IMG/VR virus record: IMGVR_UViG_3300041586_000139
Location: 1 to 50,676 of that record
Reading direction: 5' to 3' (one strand)
DNA length: 50,676 bases
Source of the DNA: a virus
Part shown: positions 48,307 through 50,676 of the stretch, one piece after another
How the letters are laid out: each line of letters begins with the position of its first letter
How positions within the stretch are numbered: position 1 is the first letter of the stretch
The notes under the pieces: generated by a model
Told to the model about the DNA's origin: nothing
The model's input: only the letters and a program-made list of their open reading frames with translations
Database searches by the model: none
Translations under genes and position numbers: made by a program

Positions 48307-48861
48307 ATGCCAAAAGCTAAACAGCAAGAAATGATCGATTCCCCCGCAACAGATTTAATGGCTATTTACGAAGCCAGCCAGACCTCAGAGATTGTCCCCG
48401 CATCTCCAGCGCCCTTGCTAAATGACAAAGATCACGATACAGGTCTACTCGCAACTCCCATCAATGTCCCACCGATCAACCTAGCCAGCGTGCTAAACAC
48501 GTTGGACGAAATCGACAGCTACGAAGAGGGGATGTCGTTTACACCCAGATACAAGGAGTTCGAGGATGCAGACAAAAATGTTGCCCATCGCATCGTCTTT
48601 ATGGGTTTCAAGACGATCCAAAAAAACGACAAGGATGAAGTAAAAGAGATCAATTGCATTACTTGGCTGGAACGCAATGCAGACGGCTCAGTAGATGCAT
48701 ACATGAATGGTGGCGCAATCTTGCTAAGTGCTTTCGAGTACGCACTGCCAAGCGAGCCGTATCAAATCACCTTTTTGGGACGCAAAAAAACTGGTTCGGG
48801 ATTTAACATCAAAGATTTTAAGGTCGTTTCGTTGAGAGCCGCAAAGCCCCGAGCTAACTAA
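48307..48861 (+). CDS. Hypothetical protein, candidate ssDNA-binding-like, 184 aa
   Basis: ATG 48307 with AAGAGA upstream is preferred to the TTG at 48256. The N-terminal 60 residues are low-complexity; the C-terminal part (about 80-180, RIVFMGFKTIQKN...INCITWLERNADGSVDAYMNGGAILLSAF...YQITFLGRKKTG) is a beta-rich domain of OB-fold type. Phages that use host polymerase often bring their own binding protein, but this identity is not established. Confidence 0.6.
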   Translation: MPKAKQQEMIDSPATDLMAIYEASQTSEIVPASPAPLLNDKDHDTGLLATPINVPPINLASVLNTLDEIDSYEEGMSFTPRYKEFEDADKNVAHRIVFMGFKTIQKNDKDEVKEINCITWLERNADGSVDAYMNGGAILLSAFEYALPSEPYQITFLGRKKTGSGFNIKDFKVVSLRAAKPRAN

Positions 48862-48873
48862 TTTCTAATTCGT

Positions 48874-48892
48874 GGCGGCGCTATGCGCCGCC
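48874..48892 (+). terminator. GC-rich hairpin
   Basis: GGCGGCGC-TAT-GCGCCGCC, 12 bases after the stop of the 184-aa gene, followed by an A-rich stretch. A similar hairpin sits at 25713. Confidence 0.55.
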
Positions 48893-48926
48893 TTAACTAA
48901 AACAAAAAACAAGCGCGAGAAAACAA

Positions 48927-49115
48927 ATGACTCAATATAAAGTAAACGTGCCAGCAACGACAGAGCAAGACAGTTACTGGACAATCGTTACAGATTCGTT
49001 ACGACAAAGCAAGCGCCAAGACGCTTTGACTCGCTACAATATCGAACGCGATCACGATGAACAATCCCCACTGACTGAAATGCCGATCGGGACAACCTAT
49101 ACCCCAATCAAGTAA
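48927..49115 (+). CDS. Hypothetical protein, 62 aa
   Basis: Charged, no motif (MTQYKVNVPATTEQDSYWTI...). Its stop touches the next start (TAATG at 49115), so the two are coupled. Confidence 0.58.
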   Translation: MTQYKVNVPATTEQDSYWTIVTDSLRQSKRQDALTRYNIERDHDEQSPLTEMPIGTTYTPIK

Positions 49116-49762
49116 TGTACGAACCCAAACCAAATACAGGCAGCTTGTTTATTAATGGCAAAAAAAACGCGGAATCGCACCCCGACTTTAACGGCAAGCT
49201 ATTAGTTAGCCGCGCACTACTCACAGCGCTAATGGCAGAATCATCAGGCGATATTATGATCGAGCTTTCTGCATGGAAAAAAACCACAAAAGGTAATGAT
49301 ATTTGGCTATCGCTCTCTTGCAAGGAGCCTTATAAAAAAGATGCATTGGCACAACCGCCAACCCCACCGCAAACGCAAGAAGCCCCCGACTTTTGGGTAG
49401 ATGGTGGAAAATTCTGGACTCAGTTCTGCGGCGGTGTATCAAGGTGCGACAGCCCCGAAAAAATGGTTATGTTGGTAAATTGGGTGGAAGGCTTACCCAA
49501 GCCACAACCGCCACGATCTCAAGAAATCGCACAGGCGATCGCTGGACTTATCAAAAAGTTCGACGTACCGATCCCCGCCGAGCCTAGAGATTTATCTGGA
49601 TTGATTTCTAAGATCGATGTGGAAACGCAAAGGAGCGACCTATCCAAAGCCCAGCTTGCAATGATCTGCAAACAGAATTTTGGCAAGGGGTCAAGAGCCT
49701 TGCTATCAGAAGCCGAATTATGTGGATTGTTGGAAATCCTAAAAAATTGGGATGAGTTTTAA
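49115..49762 (+). CDS. Hypothetical protein, 215 aa
   Basis: An N-terminal beta-rich part (about 1-75, SLFINGKKNAESHPDFNGKLLVS...IMIELSAWKKTTKGNDIWLSLS) is joined by a Pro-rich linker (AQPPTPPQTQEAP) to a helical C-terminal part. The first part looks like a small nucleic-acid-binding beta fold. Coupled to the 48927 gene. No enzyme motif. Confidence 0.6.
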   Translation: MYEPKPNTGSLFINGKKNAESHPDFNGKLLVSRALLTALMAESSGDIMIELSAWKKTTKGNDIWLSLSCKEPYKKDALAQPPTPPQTQEAPDFWVDGGKFWTQFCGGVSRCDSPEKMVMLVNWVEGLPKPQPPRSQEIAQAIAGLIKKFDVPIPAEPRDLSGLISKIDVETQRSDLSKAQLAMICKQNFGKGSRALLSEAELCGLLEILKNWDEF

Positions 49763-49769
49763 GTATTGT

Positions 49770-49818
49770 AAAGTATTTTAATTAATGTATTGCTTTAATT
49801 AGAATACTTTGATAGTAT
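49770..49818 (+). promoter_or_regulatory. Promoter with inverted repeat
   Basis: TTGCTT (49790-49795), 17 bases, TAGTAT (49813-49818). An inverted repeat (AAAGTATTTTAATTAA at 49770 and TTAATTAGAATACTTT at 49795, one mismatch) straddles the -35 element, a likely operator. It serves the 49882 gene. Confidence 0.65.
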
Positions 49819-49881
49819 AGAGTTCAAGGGGTTAAGCGAGTCGCGAAGCCTCAAGTCAAAATCATTAAAAAGGAAAACATC

Positions 49882-50205
49882 ATGAAAGTACAAATCAAAA
49901 CTGGATCTGAGTGGCATTCCACGGAAACCAGATCGGCGATGATCAAAGTTAACGGTGAGCCAATCTACAAAGTGCTGAAAGCGCTCAATCAAAAATGGGT
50001 TGAAGTTGGCAGGAAGGGTACTCACGGCAAATGGTGTATCGCTGAATACGTGCTACCAGTTGGCGCGGTTGTCACTTTCGAGGCAAATGCAAATGGGCGC
50101 GTAAAAATCTCTGAGACTTTTACTGTAGGCGATATTGAAACCGTAGATCTTGAAGGTTATCAATACCAGTCCGAACCTTGCGGATGGATTGTAGAAATTG
50201 ACTAA
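49882..50205 (+). CDS. Hypothetical protein, 107 aa
   Basis: AAAAGGAAA (49868-49875) precedes ATG 49882. Beta-rich, compact (GSEWHSTETRSAMIKVNGEPIYKVLKALNQKWVEVG...VVTFEANANGRVKISETF). It has its own regulated promoter, so it may be an important early protein. No family recognised. Confidence 0.68.
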   Translation: MKVQIKTGSEWHSTETRSAMIKVNGEPIYKVLKALNQKWVEVGRKGTHGKWCIAEYVLPVGAVVTFEANANGRVKISETFTVGDIETVDLEGYQYQSEPCGWIVEID

Positions 50206-50404
50206 ATACACCAAGAACTCCAGAGGAGCGGGACGAAAACCCACCCCCGAACCTAACAAGGTGATGCAGAGCTTTTGGTGTGATCCCGCGATCGCGCAAA
50301 AGCTAAAAGATCCGAAGGCGATCGGGTTCCCGAACAAAGCAGCCTTAATCAATTTTGCTCTGAGAAGCTTTTTTGATGTCTACGAAAATCCAAACGATGA
50401 ATAA
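50198..50404 (+). CDS. Putative small DNA-binding protein, 68 aa
   Basis: Starts with TTG 50198, overlapping the previous stop by eight bases; no ATG is available. SRGAGRKPTPEPNKVMQSFWCDPAIAQKLKDPKAIGFPNKAALINFALRSFF has a basic arm and a helix-turn-helix or RHH-like tail. The start codon is uncertain. Confidence 0.55.
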   Translation: MTKYTKNSRGAGRKPTPEPNKVMQSFWCDPAIAQKLKDPKAIGFPNKAALINFALRSFFDVYENPNDE

Positions 50405-50493
50405 ATCCTCACGCTGACGGCGAACAGCTAACCCCTTTTAGGGATTGGTTCTAGCCAATAAAAGCTAAAACTCTTTAGGAGATTAAAAAAACA

Positions 50494-50676
50494 TGGACTA
50501 CAACGCAATGACAAAAACAATCTTGATTTCTACTGGATTAGTCGGTCAGCCTCATTCAGTCTTTCCGCATCGCAGAGACATTTCTCCTGCAAATCTAACT
50601 ACAGCATTGGCAAACGGCTATACAAAAGTTTTGGTTGCTTATAGCGGCTATTACTATGAGTATGAGGGTGACCAAT
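50494..50676 (+). CDS. 5' part of the junction-spanning small protein
   Basis: AGGAG (50478-50482) and ATG 50494 look like a proper start, but as I read the bases that frame closes within about eleven codons. The frame that continues across the junction to 205 is open from TTG 50523 (ISTGLVGQPHSVFPHRRD...). Either TTG is the start or one base is missing in the A-rich stretch at 50512-50520. The product is the same small aromatic-rich protein as at 2-205. Confidence 0.55.
50531..50676. repeat. Terminal overlap (right copy)
   Basis: Repeats 1-146 with three silent third-position differences (50657, 50660, 50663). Circular genome length is therefore about 50530 bp. Confidence 0.9.

Noticed and set aside
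1-50676. Integrase, excisionase or attachment site for lysogeny
   Set aside because: No tyrosine or serine recombinase motif was seen in any frame; the tRNA-like gene alone is not enough to claim an attachment site.

Overview
The window looks like an essentially complete, circular genome of about 50.5 kb from a tailed bacteriophage (possibly a phage-plasmid) of a cyanobacterium. Bases 1-146 recur at 50531-50676 with only three differences, so the ends overlap and a small gene runs across the junction. The cyanobacterial host is inferred from the very frequent HIP1-type octamer GCGATCGC and its variants, which lie in genes, intergenic hairpins and even the last codons of genes. Phage identity rests on a large terminase, a probable small terminase, a DUF4055-type portal, a P22-like coat protein with a scaffold gene, a GH19 endolysin and a set of large virion proteins. 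No integrase, DNA polymerase or RNA polymerase was recognised.

Layout. Transcription diverges at about 46.1-46.3 kb, in a region packed with palindromes, and converges at 10.14-10.17 kb. The plus arm (46.3 kb, through the junction, to 10.1 kb) holds a run of small unknown early-type genes (46.3-50.4 kb), a beta sliding clamp (299-1486), and a tightly overlapping replication operon (2091-6260: ribbon-helix-helix regulator, zinc-knuckle protein, replication initiator-like protein, DnaB helicase). It ends in a modification island (6.3-10.1 kb) with an adenine and a cytosine DNA methyltransferase, a broken C5-methyltransferase remnant, an IS200/IS605-type end and a truncated DGQHR/DndB-like fragment. 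The phage seems to bring its own clamp and helicase and borrow the host polymerase.

The minus arm (34.1 to 10.2 kb) is the virion and lysis region: endolysin, large terminase, head-tail genes, a 643-aa Cys-rich protein, a 639-aa protein with copies of a beta domain also found in the coat protein, a tRNA-Met-like gene on the other strand, a 1928-aa virion protein carrying two SLOG-type Rossmann domains, a 707-aa glycine-rich/coiled-coil protein, scaffold, coat, and tail-tip/fibre genes including a DUF285-repeat protein. A TnpB-only IS200/IS605-type element (about 30.59-31.94 kb) sits between the terminase and the head-tail genes. The portal (37293-39317) is on the opposite strand to the rest of the virion genes, and its start codon overlaps that of the small terminase.

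From 44.9 down to 39.6 kb an operon of about ten overlapping genes encodes a P-loop membrane ATPase, several single-pass or exported proteins, a membrane-anchored M23 peptidase-lytic transglycosylase fusion and a PD-(D/E)XK-type nuclease, divergent from a small DNA-binding protein. It looks like a reduced DNA-transfer, cell-envelope or exclusion machine. I regard it as the best candidate for an undescribed system, together with the SLOG-bearing virion protein and a four-copy, same-orientation intergenic element of about 75 bp (near 1.65, 15.66, 25.63 and 39.40 kb).
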